DNA of 46,121 nt from a virus. Below, piece by piece: positions 1-7,833 of this stretch. A program made the translations under genes and the position numbers. Each line of letters opens with the position of its first letter. The stretch's first letter is position 1. The stretch lies in IMG/VR virus record IMGVR_UViG_3300046791_000055, positions 1 to 46,121 of that record; one strand, 5' to 3'. Under the pieces are notes generated by a model that was given only the letters and a program-made list of their open reading frames with translations, searched no databases and was not told the origin of the DNA.

Positions 1-127
1 GACTTCTATAGCTCATTGGCCGGTCTTGAGCAAATGAACATGGCCTTCGATAATGTTGGTGGTCTCTTAGATCAGGCCGAAAAAGAAGGCATCAAAGGTA
101 CTACTGGTACTGCTGGCGCGTTCTATC
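1..127. repeat. Terminal 127-bp overlap (identical to 45995-46121)
   Basis: The first 127 bases are identical to the last 127 bases, and the gene spanning the joint stays in frame. The length matches a common assembly k-mer, so this is best read as the closing overlap of a circular assembly, not a biological terminal repeat. It implies a circularly permuted or circularised genome of 45,994 bp. Confidence 0.93.
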
Positions 128-678
128 GCATCATGGGTGAGGGTACGACTCTCGTCTCTATGGCGGCTCAGGCCGCTAAAGAGTTTGCTAAGGGCTCTCC
201 TGACGGTAAGGTTTATGACGAAGGTCGGCAGGACTATAGTGAACTCACTAACGTAAAGAAGTACGACGATGTGTTCAAGAGTTTCTCTGGTGGCCAAGCT
301 CTCTCAGCGAGAGTCCGGGCCTCCATGATTAACCTTGCGTATCTCATGGCCATTACACAGGAATCCTCAGCCCGAGCGATTTCAGACAATGACGTTAAAT
401 TGCGTCTCCAAACTTTGGGTTCGGATATTAGCAACGGCAAGAGTGTTAGGCAGATTCTGGAAGATCGGCGTTTGGATGCCATGAACGGCATGGAAGCCCG
501 CCTTCACAACGATCCTACGTTCTCTACTGATCCTTTCATTACTAATAGGTTCGGTGAGCTTAAGAAGAAGTACATCACTGATCGCCGCAGCACTACTGAG
601 GCATTGGGTAATCCCAACGCTGGCCGTAAGCGTCCGGGTACCGTTCGCTTAGGTCCTAAGGGAGTCGTGATAGAATAA
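1..678 (+). CDS. Virion protein, C-terminal part (gene begins at 45149)
   Basis: This is the last 225 codons of a 507-residue protein whose first 282 codons lie at 45149-45994; the reading frame is unbroken across the circular junction. The TTG at 16 is internal, not a start. I recognise no catalytic motif. The C-terminus is basic and Gly/Pro-rich (NAGRKRPGTVRLGPKG). The stop overlaps the next start as TAATG at 676-680. Its place between a glycine-rich virion protein and a 948-residue protein, as in T7-like internal-core modules, suggests an internal virion (ejection) protein; this is inferred from position only. Confidence 0.8.
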   Translation, partial: DFYSSLAGLEQMNMAFDNVGGLLDQAEKEGIKGTTGTAGAFYRIMGEGTTLVSMAAQAAKEFAKGSPDGKVYDEGRQDYSELTNVKKYDDVFKSFSGGQALSARVRASMINLAYLMAITQESSARAISDNDVKLRLQTLGSDISNGKSVRQILEDRRLDAMNGMEARLHNDPTFSTDPFITNRFGELKKKYITDRRSTTEALGNPNAGRKRPGTVRLGPKGVVIE

Positions 679-3524
679 TGCCGCAGTCGATTACATTTGA
701 CTTTGATGACGGGACTTCCGAAGATAAGGAGCTTCCTGATGAGGTCTATAATCTCGTCGTAAGCGATCCCAACTACGCCAAGGTTCTGCACGATCAAGTG
801 CAAACTGCTCACTTCCTCGGGAAGAAGATAGATAGCACCCCGTTCAAATATAAGAGAAAAGTCTACGACCCTCGCGGTGGTGGAATGTCTATGCTATTGC
901 GGGATAGTGAAGAAGAAGCTAATCGACGCAATGAACTAGCCGCTGGTGGTATTACCGTTGGCGCTGGTCCCTTTAGCAAGGCTGAGATTGGCTACTTTCA
1001 GGGCCTCTCTAAGGATAATCCCCAAGAGTTCGCTGAGTTCTTCATCCCCAAGGTGAAGGAAAAGGTCGACCCGGACGGTAACATTGATCCACGCCACCTA
1101 GTTATGGTTGGTCAGGATAACCGGGTTCGTTTCCTAGATTTGAAGAGCAAGGCTAACCCCGGCGGCACCAACAGGTGGACCGAGTTCGAGGGCCTGCCTA
1201 TAGACCCGTTCAACGCCTTAGAGATAGGGTTGGATGCGGCTGGTTCCATTAGCGGAGCTACGCAAGCGCGTAAGGCTATGCTGAAGCCCTTCAAAGAGGC
1301 TGCTTGGCAGGCCGCTGGCGGAGCTGCCGGTACTACTGATGCTGAGCTTATCAGGCTTGGCTTGGGTAAGCTCCACGGCATCAATAAAGAGATTGATCCT
1401 GAGGAAGTTCTTGGGGCAGTCACTAAGGGTGCTGGCTCTTTTGCGGCTGGTGAGTTTGGCTACGGTGTGGGACACGTTTTCCACAAGTGGCAACACCCCT
1501 ATTTCTTCAACAAAGATGTGGCAGAAAACTTTGAATCCGGGTTAGCTCAGGGTTCCAGCGTTACTAGGGATATCCGCGAAGTTCAAGATCGCCTCGCTCC
1601 CGGCAGTAAGGAGTTCGATCCCGACGTTGCTCAAAAGAGCGGTGAAGCGGCTCTCATGGATTTGAGGGCTACACTACTTAGTCGTGGCGGCGGCTCTTCC
1701 GAGATGAAGACCGTCGCGCGTCTTCGCGCGAAGGATACCTCGAACAACCGAGTCCTCAATCAGCTTCTAGACGACATGACGGCTACGCCGGAAGTGTCAG
1801 CTCTTGAGGTTGGCCAAGCTACTCAGACAGCTCTTGAGCAACAGATCAAAAACTCTCCCGCTGGTGTAGAGAGGGATAAACTTATAGCTCTCTGGAACGA
1901 GAACCTCAAGAAACAGAAGGTTCTTCGTAACGTTCCTGAGACAAACGAAAAGGGCCGCGGATCACTCATTGCTGCGATGCAGGGGTCTCCCACTGAACGC
2001 ATTGGCGAGAAGATCACACGGCCCGCTACGGGACTAACTAAGGTTCTGGAAGGCTACCAAGAGGCAGAACAGAAGGCTTGGAATGGCTATGAATCTCAAC
2101 TTCACGAGTATGAGAAGGCATCTAATAACGGCCAACCCATGCAGGTCAACATCAAAGAAGTGTTGCCTTCGCTTGGACAATATGAAAAGAGGGCAGCGGA
2201 AGCTTGGGATAAACCCGGAGCTACTCGCTTCTCCAAGGTGTTTCAGCCGATTCTAGATGCTGCGGATAAGGATGGTGGGTTTGTTACTCTTAGCGAGCTT
2301 AACTCCAACCTCTCGAACATGAAGGAAACCCTTCGTGTTGCTTCCCACAATGCAGACCAAGAGGGTCCCGCCGTCGGAGCCCTTCAGACAGCTATCGGCA
2401 ACCTTCAGAAGGTTCGAGATAACTGGATCACTAACGTTATGCGTAGGCCGGATATAGGGGATGCCCTTCTGGCTGCTGAACACACTACCAAGCAGGTCCA
2501 CGACTTGACTAACCGTAGCGTGGCATCACAGATGCTTAGGCAAACTAGGGATGGGGAGTTTGTTCTAACTGCTCCCGATACTCTAATGCGGGAGGTTATG
2601 GTTCCCGGTGAAGACCGGGGGATGAAGCAGTGGCTTGAGATTGGCGGACACGATCCCGATATCAAGCAAGCTACCAAAGATTGGTACGCTCAGGATTACG
2701 CCAACAAGGTCATGAAGAATGGTCTTGCTGATCCCCGTGCTCACGCTAGGTGGGTCAGAGATAACGGCCCTTCCGCTCGTTTGCTCTTCGATCCCCAAGA
2801 GATGGAAACCATTAACCGCTTGGGCGGTATTGGTATGCTGGCTCGGGCTGGCAAGATTAAGCTTAAGAATGCCGAGCGTATGCTCAAAGTGTCTAGTGCC
2901 GGTAAGATAGTCCGCATGGATCCGGAAAGAATTGCTGATGGGGTTCTAGGAGTACACTCTCGTGAGGGTGGGGCGGCCCTAAGGCAGGGCTTCCTCGACT
3001 ATCCCAACGCTGCGTCTGTTGTGCAGACGCTCAAGTCTCAATCGCCGGAAACCTTTGAGCTGTTGCAGGGTAGAGCCAAGACTATGATTCGGAACGCTAT
3101 GTTTGGCGACGAGATGACTATGAATGCGTCAAAGCCCCTTAGCTCTTCGACCCTCGGGAAATTTCTCGAAGAGTCTCAAGCTAAGAGGCTTGAATTAGTA
3201 CTCGGTCCTCAGTACGTCAAGGACCTTAGGTCTCTCAAACAGGGTCTTGAAATCATGGAACGTACTGGTAAGGCAAACCCCATTCCTATGGAGAATGCTC
3301 CCATGATGGGACTTCGAGCCATCTTCGGTCCTCTGTCCCGTACCCAGCGACTCATTACCACTGCCCGCCGGTATTCCATTATCGGTCAGGAAGGTAAGCT
3401 TGCTGACATTATCTCCGATCCTAACAAGCTCAGGAAGATCATGCAGGTTGCTAACATGCCTGCCAACAGCCCTCAGTTCCTCTCTGTCGCCGCCTCAGTC
3501 GGCGTGGACTTTGCTACCCAATGA
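678..3524 (+). CDS. Large internal virion protein (948 aa)
   Basis: A 948-residue protein starts at the ATG that overlaps the preceding stop (TAATG). No enzyme motif is evident. It is rich in charged helices, with Ala/Gly-rich stretches around residues 185-260. Length and position (last large structural gene, just before the lysis cassette) fit the big internal core or DNA-ejection proteins of podoviruses. A lytic transglycosylase motif like that of T7 gp16 was not seen. Function is inferred from context; virion association is likely, exact role unknown. Confidence 0.75.
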   Translation: MPQSITFDFDDGTSEDKELPDEVYNLVVSDPNYAKVLHDQVQTAHFLGKKIDSTPFKYKRKVYDPRGGGMSMLLRDSEEEANRRNELAAGGITVGAGPFSKAEIGYFQGLSKDNPQEFAEFFIPKVKEKVDPDGNIDPRHLVMVGQDNRVRFLDLKSKANPGGTNRWTEFEGLPIDPFNALEIGLDAAGSISGATQARKAMLKPFKEAAWQAAGGAAGTTDAELIRLGLGKLHGINKEIDPEEVLGAVTKGAGSFAAGEFGYGVGHVFHKWQHPYFFNKDVAENFESGLAQGSSVTRDIREVQDRLAPGSKEFDPDVAQKSGEAALMDLRATLLSRGGGSSEMKTVARLRAKDTSNNRVLNQLLDDMTATPEVSALEVGQATQTALEQQIKNSPAGVERDKLIALWNENLKKQKVLRNVPETNEKGRGSLIAAMQGSPTERIGEKITRPATGLTKVLEGYQEAEQKAWNGYESQLHEYEKASNNGQPMQVNIKEVLPSLGQYEKRAAEAWDKPGATRFSKVFQPILDAADKDGGFVTLSELNSNLSNMKETLRVASHNADQEGPAVGALQTAIGNLQKVRDNWITNVMRRPDIGDALLAAEHTTKQVHDLTNRSVASQMLRQTRDGEFVLTAPDTLMREVMVPGEDRGMKQWLEIGGHDPDIKQATKDWYAQDYANKVMKNGLADPRAHARWVRDNGPSARLLFDPQEMETINRLGGIGMLARAGKIKLKNAERMLKVSSAGKIVRMDPERIADGVLGVHSREGGAALRQGFLDYPNAASVVQTLKSQSPETFELLQGRAKTMIRNAMFGDEMTMNASKPLSSSTLGKFLEESQAKRLELVLGPQYVKDLRSLKQGLEIMERTGKANPIPMENAPMMGLRAIFGPLSRTQRLITTARRYSIIGQEGKLADIISDPNKLRKIMQVANMPANSPQFLSVAASVGVDFATQ

Positions 3525-3859
3525 CACTAGGTGAGAAGCAGAAAGTCTTCGCTAAGATGGTCGGGCAGCTAATTCTAAAAGCTTATGATGAAGGGTATCA
3601 GATAGCTCTAGAAGAAGCTTATCGACCCCCTCTGACGGCAAAACAATACGCCATTGAAGGTCGCGGTATCTCCAATTCACTGCACACCTTGAAGCTTGCG
3701 ATTGACCTTTCTCTGTTTCGTAATGGTAAGTACTTAACGAAAAGCGAGGATTATCTTCCGCTCGGGGAGTATTGGGAGGAACTTGGGGGTACTTGGGGCG
3801 GACGCTTTTCCAAGCCTGATGGGAATCACTTTTCTTTGGAGCACGAGGGAATCCGTTGA
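3521..3859 (+). CDS. Endolysin, M15-family peptidoglycan peptidase
   Basis: This 112-residue protein carries the M15 (VanY / L-alanyl-D-glutamate peptidase-like) zinc signature: SLHTLKLAID with His55 and Asp62, and a C-terminal PDGNHFSLE with His103. The W-rich segment WEELGGTWGGRFSKPDG between them is typical of phage members. It would cut the peptide stems of peptidoglycan during lysis. No signal peptide is visible, so it should need the holin encoded next. It overlaps the upstream stop by ATGA, and its own stop overlaps the TTG of the holin, giving a compact lysis cassette. Confidence 0.88.
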   Translation: MTLGEKQKVFAKMVGQLILKAYDEGYQIALEEAYRPPLTAKQYAIEGRGISNSLHTLKLAIDLSLFRNGKYLTKSEDYLPLGEYWEELGGTWGGRFSKPDGNHFSLEHEGIR

Positions 3860-4269
3860 ACATTCTTAAAGATGTCATAGCCGGCCTTACGGGACCAGTC
3901 GCGGCGTATTTCCAAAGGCGAGCTGAACTTCGACAGGCTCGTTATGAAGCACGCCTAAAATTCGAGCAAGCGCTCGGTGATCGCCAAGCACAACTAGCCC
4001 TTGCAGGTCTGACTGCTGACGCAAGCTGGGAGATGGAGTTTGCACGGCAGGCTGCGTCGTCGTGGAAGGACGAGTATACTCTTCTACTTGTTTCGGTTCC
4101 TGTTTTTTTGTCATTTATTAAAACCTCTTTCTTAAACGGGCCAGCAATAGTAGCCGCTGGCTTCGGTGCTTTGGGGACTACCCCGTTGTGGTACCAGATT
4201 CTTCTTAGCTCCATCTTCGGAGCTACCTTCGGTATCCGCATGTATCGTAGGCACATCACGGACACCTAA
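3856..4269 (+). CDS. Holin, GTA-type 3TM family
   Basis: A 137-residue membrane protein starts at a TTG overlapping the endolysin stop. A charged N-terminal helix (residues 15-70) is followed by the motif SSWKDEYTLLLVSVP and up to three hydrophobic segments (about 74-91, 95-108 and 112-129) and a short basic tail. The W-K-D-E-Y then hydrophobic layout matches the 'holin of 3TMs for gene-transfer release' family. It would permeabilise the inner membrane to free the endolysin. It is the last rightward gene, and its 3' end overlaps the 3' end of an opposing gene by 138 bp. Confidence 0.78.
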   Translation: MNILKDVIAGLTGPVAAYFQRRAELRQARYEARLKFEQALGDRQAQLALAGLTADASWEMEFARQAASSWKDEYTLLLVSVPVFLSFIKTSFLNGPAIVAAGFGALGTTPLWYQILLSSIFGATFGIRMYRRHITDT

Positions 4270-4503
4270 CACTGTTCTCTTAACAATCATCTTGTGAAGT
4301 AGGAAGTCAGGGAAGTTATACTCTTCCATCTGATCTTCGTCCTCGAAATAGCGGGTCGCGCATAGTAATATGCCCGACCCGTTTTCTTTTACGACCCACC
4401 CCACACTCCAAGTTCGGAGTGGGAGAAGCTCTTCATCGCTTATCTTGGCTTGCCGTTTGGTAACGTGCCAAGCGTCCTCCCACTCAACCAGCTCTAGATT
4501 CAT
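4132..4503 (-). CDS. Hypothetical protein overlapping the holin gene antisense
   Basis: This 123-residue protein is coupled to the upstream gene by ATGA at 4500-4503, which supports the start. The first ~85 residues look like ordinary coding sequence (acidic and Trp-rich, e.g. VEWEDAWHV and TRYFEDEDQMEEYNF). The last ~45 residues lie antisense to the holin gene and are low in recognisable structure. A strong rightward terminator lies inside its coding region. No family recognised. Confidence 0.6.
   Translation of the reverse strand: MNLELVEWEDAWHVTKRQAKISDEELLPLRTWSVGWVVKENGSGILLCATRYFEDEDQMEEYNFPDFLLHKMIVKRTVLGVRDVPTIHADTEGSSEDGAKKNLVPQRGSPQSTEASGYYCWPV
4352..4390 (+). terminator. Rho-independent terminator of the rightward (late) transcript
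   Basis: CGGGTCG at 4352-4358 pairs with CGACCCG at 4375-4381. An inner GCAT/ATGC stem follows after one mismatch, with a 6-nt loop, and the hairpin is followed by TTTTCTTTT on the plus strand. It lies 83 bp past the holin stop, where the long rightward operon should end, and inside the opposing gene at 4132-4503. Confidence 0.8.
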
Positions 4504-4688
4504 TTAAGTCGTATCCCTCTTTTCCTTAGTTCTTTGTGGGCAGCTTCTGCAATCATGGGTACCAGTGCTGTTGGGAAGAACTGGACACCCCACTCTACTG
4601 CCTTGTCTTTGTTTTCTAGATAACGCTCAACGTAAATCTTAGCCCAACGTTCTATGAACCTAGGATCCCAATTCCCTTCGTTTGGCAT
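4500..4688 (-). CDS. Small hypothetical protein (62 aa)
   Basis: The start at 4688 has AAAGG about 7 bases upstream and follows the preceding gene's stop by 2 bases. It encodes a 62-residue mixed-charge helical protein (IERWAKIYVERYLENKDKAVEW). The stop overlaps the next ATG as ATGA. Not recognised. Confidence 0.65.
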   Translation of the reverse strand: MPNEGNWDPRFIERWAKIYVERYLENKDKAVEWGVQFFPTALVPMIAEAAHKELRKRGIRLK

Positions 4689-4690
4689 AC

Positions 4691-5443
4691 TTAGCCTTTA
4701 TTAGAATTGCGATTATTGCGGCTCGCAACTTTCTTTTGGCTAGGCTTTTGGCGCTTATCCCACGTCCCACATCCTTGGCATTGATAACGATCATATTCTA
4801 TTTCCTTCGTGAAGTACGGTCCCCTGAACTGTATGTGCGTGGAATTACACACGCGACACGATGGTCTTTCCGCCACCTTAGCGTGGAGCCGGGGGTGATT
4901 TTTGATGTACGGACGTAGAACGTTGTACAACCTCCCCAAGAGAAGGACATCTTGAACATTGTATCTCCTCATCCTGTCCCAAGCATCGCGTCTACCTGCA
5001 AGACACTCTGTCCACAGCTCGAATCCTCCTGTGTTCATCTTCTCGCCGATCCGCAAGTGCGGGGCTATGAACGCCAGCTTGTTGCTTTGGGCTCCTAGCT
5101 TCCTGACCGTCTTTAGTAGGTCAATAGACGCAACTGGTGGAATAGGTCCAAGGCCCATTTCAACGAAAGCGCCGTTAAGCCTAGGTAGGTCAAATTTATC
5201 ACCGTTGTAAGTAACAACAGCATCTGCAACCGAGAGTAACTCGTGCACTTTTTGGAACATCCGTCGTGCTCCGCGTCTTTCATCGGCATAGTATATCTCC
5301 TTGTTTCCTAACCATTTAGCTCCCCAACACAGTGTCCTACCCGGCTCGATAATCTGATTGAGGCCTATGTTCTGATTCCACAGACCCCAACAATAGACTT
5401 TGGCAGGTGCCGTTTCAATGTCCAACAGGAGTATCTTAGGCAC
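4691..5443 (-). CDS. DEDD-type 3'-5' exonuclease with C-terminal zinc ribbon
   Basis: The 250-residue protein has an RNase H-fold exonuclease layout: LLDIETAP near the N-terminus (Asp8, Glu10), VVTYNGDKFDLPRLN in the middle (Exo II) and YNVQDVLLLGRLYNVL (Exo III). The C-terminus carries CRVC and CQGC, a probable zinc ribbon, then a basic tail. It probably degrades or proofreads DNA ends during phage replication or recombination, separate from the polymerase. GTG at 5443 is preceded by GAGG at good spacing. It lies at the distal end of the replication operon. Confidence 0.78.
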   Translation of the reverse strand: MPKILLLDIETAPAKVYCWGLWNQNIGLNQIIEPGRTLCWGAKWLGNKEIYYADERRGARRMFQKVHELLSVADAVVTYNGDKFDLPRLNGAFVEMGLGPIPPVASIDLLKTVRKLGAQSNKLAFIAPHLRIGEKMNTGGFELWTECLAGRRDAWDRMRRYNVQDVLLLGRLYNVLRPYIKNHPRLHAKVAERPSCRVCNSTHIQFRGPYFTKEIEYDRYQCQGCGTWDKRQKPSQKKVASRNNRNSNKG

Positions 5444-5627
5444 TTTCAGCCTCGGCCATACCGATCTTCATTTGCTCAATAGCTATCTCAAGCTTATCGC
5501 AGACCTTGAAACACGAGTACCACTCAAGCTGAGCTTCGATAGTCTCCAGCTCAACCTTAGCGTCCTCCATAGCCTCTACCACACGCTCAGCATCGAAGTA
5601 GTCCATATTCACGGGGTGGTGCTTCAT
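5436..5627 (-). CDS. Small hypothetical helical protein (63 aa)
   Basis: ATG at 5627 overlaps the upstream stop as ATGA, so I prefer it to the TTG at 5639. The product is strongly acidic and helical (FDAERVVEAMEDAKVELETI), a possible coiled coil. It overlaps the following exonuclease start by 8 bases. No family recognised; coupling within the nuclease cluster suggests a replication-related role at most. Confidence 0.62.
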   Translation of the reverse strand: MKHHPVNMDYFDAERVVEAMEDAKVELETIEAQLEWYSCFKVCDKLEIAIEQMKIGMAEAESA

Positions 5628-6142
5628 TCTGTTACCCAACCTTCGGGAATGCTATCTCCGACTGCACAGGTGATGCCTCGCTGCTCGCACCAATCTGTGT
5701 ATCGCTGCTTTCTAGCTTTGGTTGTCCAATTGTCCGCCCCGAAAAGCATTGCAACCTTGACGTTTGGTCGGCTGCGAACGAAATCGTCCATTCTTGACCG
5801 GGAGGCAGAGTCAAATTTTCCTTTAGTCTCGATAAGAAATCTACCGCCGACCCTAAAGTCGGGAGTATATCGTGCTCGCTTAACGACGACGCCAGAACCA
5901 CAACCTTGGCATCGCCCGCCTGCAATTCGGCGCTCATAATCAAAGGTAAGGGGCTCATATTCAATTCTGAGTCCTCTTCGCTTTGCGTCCGTCCAGACCC
6001 TGAATTCGTATCCACTTGCAAAATCCTCTCTTGTTGTTGTTTTTATTCGCTTATTTCGCCGGTGCCCCAACACACCTGACACTGACCGTCCTCGCTCAGT
6101 TCCTCCCACCACATTTTCCCGCTTCCGTTGCACTTTGGGCAT
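5624..6142 (-). CDS. Endonuclease I (T7 gp3-like Holliday-junction resolvase)
   Basis: The 172-residue protein keeps the catalytic pattern of T7 endonuclease I: SGYEFR (Glu46), YTPDF (Asp95) and ETKG (Glu105, Lys107). The Asp-to-Glu spacing of 10 and the E-T-K triplet are as in T7. The C-terminal WCEQRGI...IPEGWVTE also matches the family. An extra CQGCGSG segment is inserted before the catalytic Asp. The enzyme cleaves four-way junctions and branched DNA before packaging. It follows the exonuclease gene by 3 bases. Confidence 0.87.
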   Translation of the reverse strand: MPKVQRKRENVVGGTERGRSVSGVLGHRRNKRIKTTTREDFASGYEFRVWTDAKRRGLRIEYEPLTFDYERRIAGGRCQGCGSGVVVKRARYTPDFRVGGRFLIETKGKFDSASRSRMDDFVRSRPNVKVAMLFGADNWTTKARKQRYTDWCEQRGITCAVGDSIPEGWVTE

Positions 6143-6145
6143 AGT

Positions 6146-6997
6146 CTAGGCTGCCCTAGCTTCGGTCGCGGCTTCAGTTGGCGGGGTCCACGTTTCTTCT
6201 CTCTGTCGTCTAACATATACTAACCTAGCATTCTCCAGTGCGTATACCATGCCCCTAGGGCCGTGTGTGTCGTTGTAGGCCTTGAGTACCCTCTGCCACA
6301 GCTCTGCGCTGTTCTTGGAGCCCTCTAGGAGCTTACGCGCCTTCGCAGGACCTATTCCTTCGAGTCCTTTGACGTTATCAACAACGTCTCCGGAGAGGAT
6401 TTGGGCGTAGAAGTTAAAGTCAGCGTCTCGCTTAGAGATACTGTATCCTTCTCGGGTAACCCAATTGTAGTGCCTTCCAGCGATCTGGTCAAGGTCTTTG
6501 TCAAACGATACGATGCACCCAGCATCTCCACAATTAGTGAGTCCAATTCCGAGAGCATCGTCAGCTTCTTGTCCTTCCGTGTATCTAGCTCCATGCCTCT
6601 CAATGAGGTAATCAGTGATTTCACGGTAGTAGTGTGGGCGGCGAGCTGCGTCTCGATTCCCTTTATACTTCGCAATAGTTGCGATTCTATCTCGGAAATT
6701 TCCCACAGGTGGGGTAAGCCAAATTTCTTGTTCTTCATGTTGCGGCAAAGCCTCCAAAGCCCCCTTAACGAGGGCTAGCGCGTGTTCAAGTGGTTCAAGT
6801 ACTTTTCTGGACCAAACGTTAGGCTCAATTCCCGGCCACTGTTCGGTGTACTTCATGGCTTCCTTGTGGTTCTCGGCTACGAACACATTGGCGTTATGTT
6901 CGCCTACTGCATCCACATAACTCACAAGGTACTTGGTCTTTTCAACGGCAAACCCACACCTGTAGATAAAGCCGTCACCATCAATTAAGAGCTTCAT
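6146..6997 (-). CDS. 5'-3' exonuclease (T7 gp6 / FEN-like)
   Basis: The 283-residue protein begins MKLLIDGDGFIYRCG (Asp6, Asp8), then has EADDALGIG, SFDKDLDQIAGRHYNW and GDVVDNVKGLEGIGPAKARKLL. These are the acidic metal sites and helix-hairpin-helix of 5'-3' exonucleases. It should remove RNA primers and resect DNA ends. The start at 6997 overlaps the preceding stop as TAATG. An upstream in-frame extension to 7066 would add 23 residues that overlap the previous gene and do not fit the family start. Confidence 0.88.
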   Translation of the reverse strand: MKLLIDGDGFIYRCGFAVEKTKYLVSYVDAVGEHNANVFVAENHKEAMKYTEQWPGIEPNVWSRKVLEPLEHALALVKGALEALPQHEEQEIWLTPPVGNFRDRIATIAKYKGNRDAARRPHYYREITDYLIERHGARYTEGQEADDALGIGLTNCGDAGCIVSFDKDLDQIAGRHYNWVTREGYSISKRDADFNFYAQILSGDVVDNVKGLEGIGPAKARKLLEGSKNSAELWQRVLKAYNDTHGPRGMVYALENARLVYVRRQREETWTPPTEAATEARAA

Positions 6998-7284
6998 TAG
7001 TTCATCGCCGGACCCGTCGACATGAGCCGGAGGGCCTCTTCGCTCGGGTTCTCCCCTTCGAGCCAAGCAGAGAACTGCTTGGCAAGGGTCTTCGCGTTGT
7101 ACAGGATGGGTTGCAGGTTCTCTATAACGTCGGTGTCTTTATTAACGACACCGTAGGTCATAGCTGGCATGTCGTCAAACTTAACGATCCAAACCGTGTA
7201 GTGCTGCTCTTCGTGAACCTGTCGAATACGGAGTACATCTTCGACTCCGTGTTCTTCCTTAACTTCAGGACCAGTCGTCTCCAT
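6997..7284 (-). CDS. Hypothetical protein between SSB and exonuclease (95 aa)
   Basis: The start has an excellent AGGAGG six bases upstream and overlaps the end of the SSB-like gene by 20 bases. The product is a compact alpha/beta-looking 95-residue acidic protein (VKFDDMPAMTYGVVNKD). Not recognised. The strong SD suggests high expression; its place between SSB and exonuclease suggests a replication accessory. Confidence 0.72.
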   Translation of the reverse strand: METTGPEVKEEHGVEDVLRIRQVHEEQHYTVWIVKFDDMPAMTYGVVNKDTDVIENLQPILYNAKTLAKQFSAWLEGENPSEEALRLMSTGPAMN

Positions 7285-7831
7285 CCGTAGCCTCCTGAGC
7301 CTCTACGGGCTCTTCCACCGCGACCTCAACGGTCGGGCTGGCCAACTTCGAGGATTCCGTCTGGAACCGCTCTGTCAGCTCTGTAACCAAATCTTCAATG
7401 CGTTCCTGACGCTTCTCGATCTTGACCTTTTCCCAATTGATGATGCCGTTCTTCAGCAGTACGTCCGCGAGGGCGATAGCTGAGTTACGGGCACTCTGCA
7501 ACTGGATCGTGCTCTGGACGAGAACGTCACGCTCTTCACGAGCCTTCCAGTAAGCTTCCTTACCTTCGTCCTTCACGAACTTCTTGCGGTAGCTGGTGCC
7601 AGTGGCAACCTCAGGACCCGCTTCCTTCAGGACTTTGATAGAGCGAACGTTAACTTGGAACTTGCCGGGGCCCTTGACCTCGCCGTCAAACTCAATCAGT
7701 TCGCCTTTCTTAACGTCCGGATCGAAGGTGCCGCAATTGAAGTAGGTGGTTTCACCTGCCATGCGGAACGAGTGGAGCACGTTGCCATCGGGCATCGGGT
7801 TCTTATTAACGAACGTAACCGTACCTTTCAT
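7265..7831 (-). CDS. Single-stranded DNA-binding protein-like
   Basis: The N-terminal ~75 residues have an OB-fold-like alternation of strands (KGTVTFVNKNP, TYFNCGTFDPDVKKGELIEFDG, KFQVNVRSIKVL). A helical middle follows, then an acidic C-terminal tail ending DGDDWS, as found in SSBs that recruit partners. It lies between polymerase and exonuclease genes, as SSB genes do in T7-like clusters. The call rests on fold pattern, acidic tail and context, not on a diagnostic motif. Confidence 0.68.
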   Translation of the reverse strand: MKGTVTFVNKNPMPDGNVLHSFRMAGETTYFNCGTFDPDVKKGELIEFDGEVKGPGKFQVNVRSIKVLKEAGPEVATGTSYRKKFVKDEGKEAYWKAREERDVLVQSTIQLQSARNSAIALADVLLKNGIINWEKVKIEKRQERIEDLVTELTERFQTESSKLASPTVEVAVEEPVEAQEATDGDDWS

Positions 7832-7833
7832 TG

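Noticed and set aside
4130-4161. GCCAGC/GCTGGC hairpin as leftward terminator
   Set aside because: The minus-strand continuation CCGTTTAAG is not a proper U-tract, and the site is within the holin coding region; support is too weak.
5400-5939. 179-codon plus-strand frame
   Set aside because: It is antisense to three well-supported genes (exonuclease, small protein, endonuclease I) and has no family resemblance.
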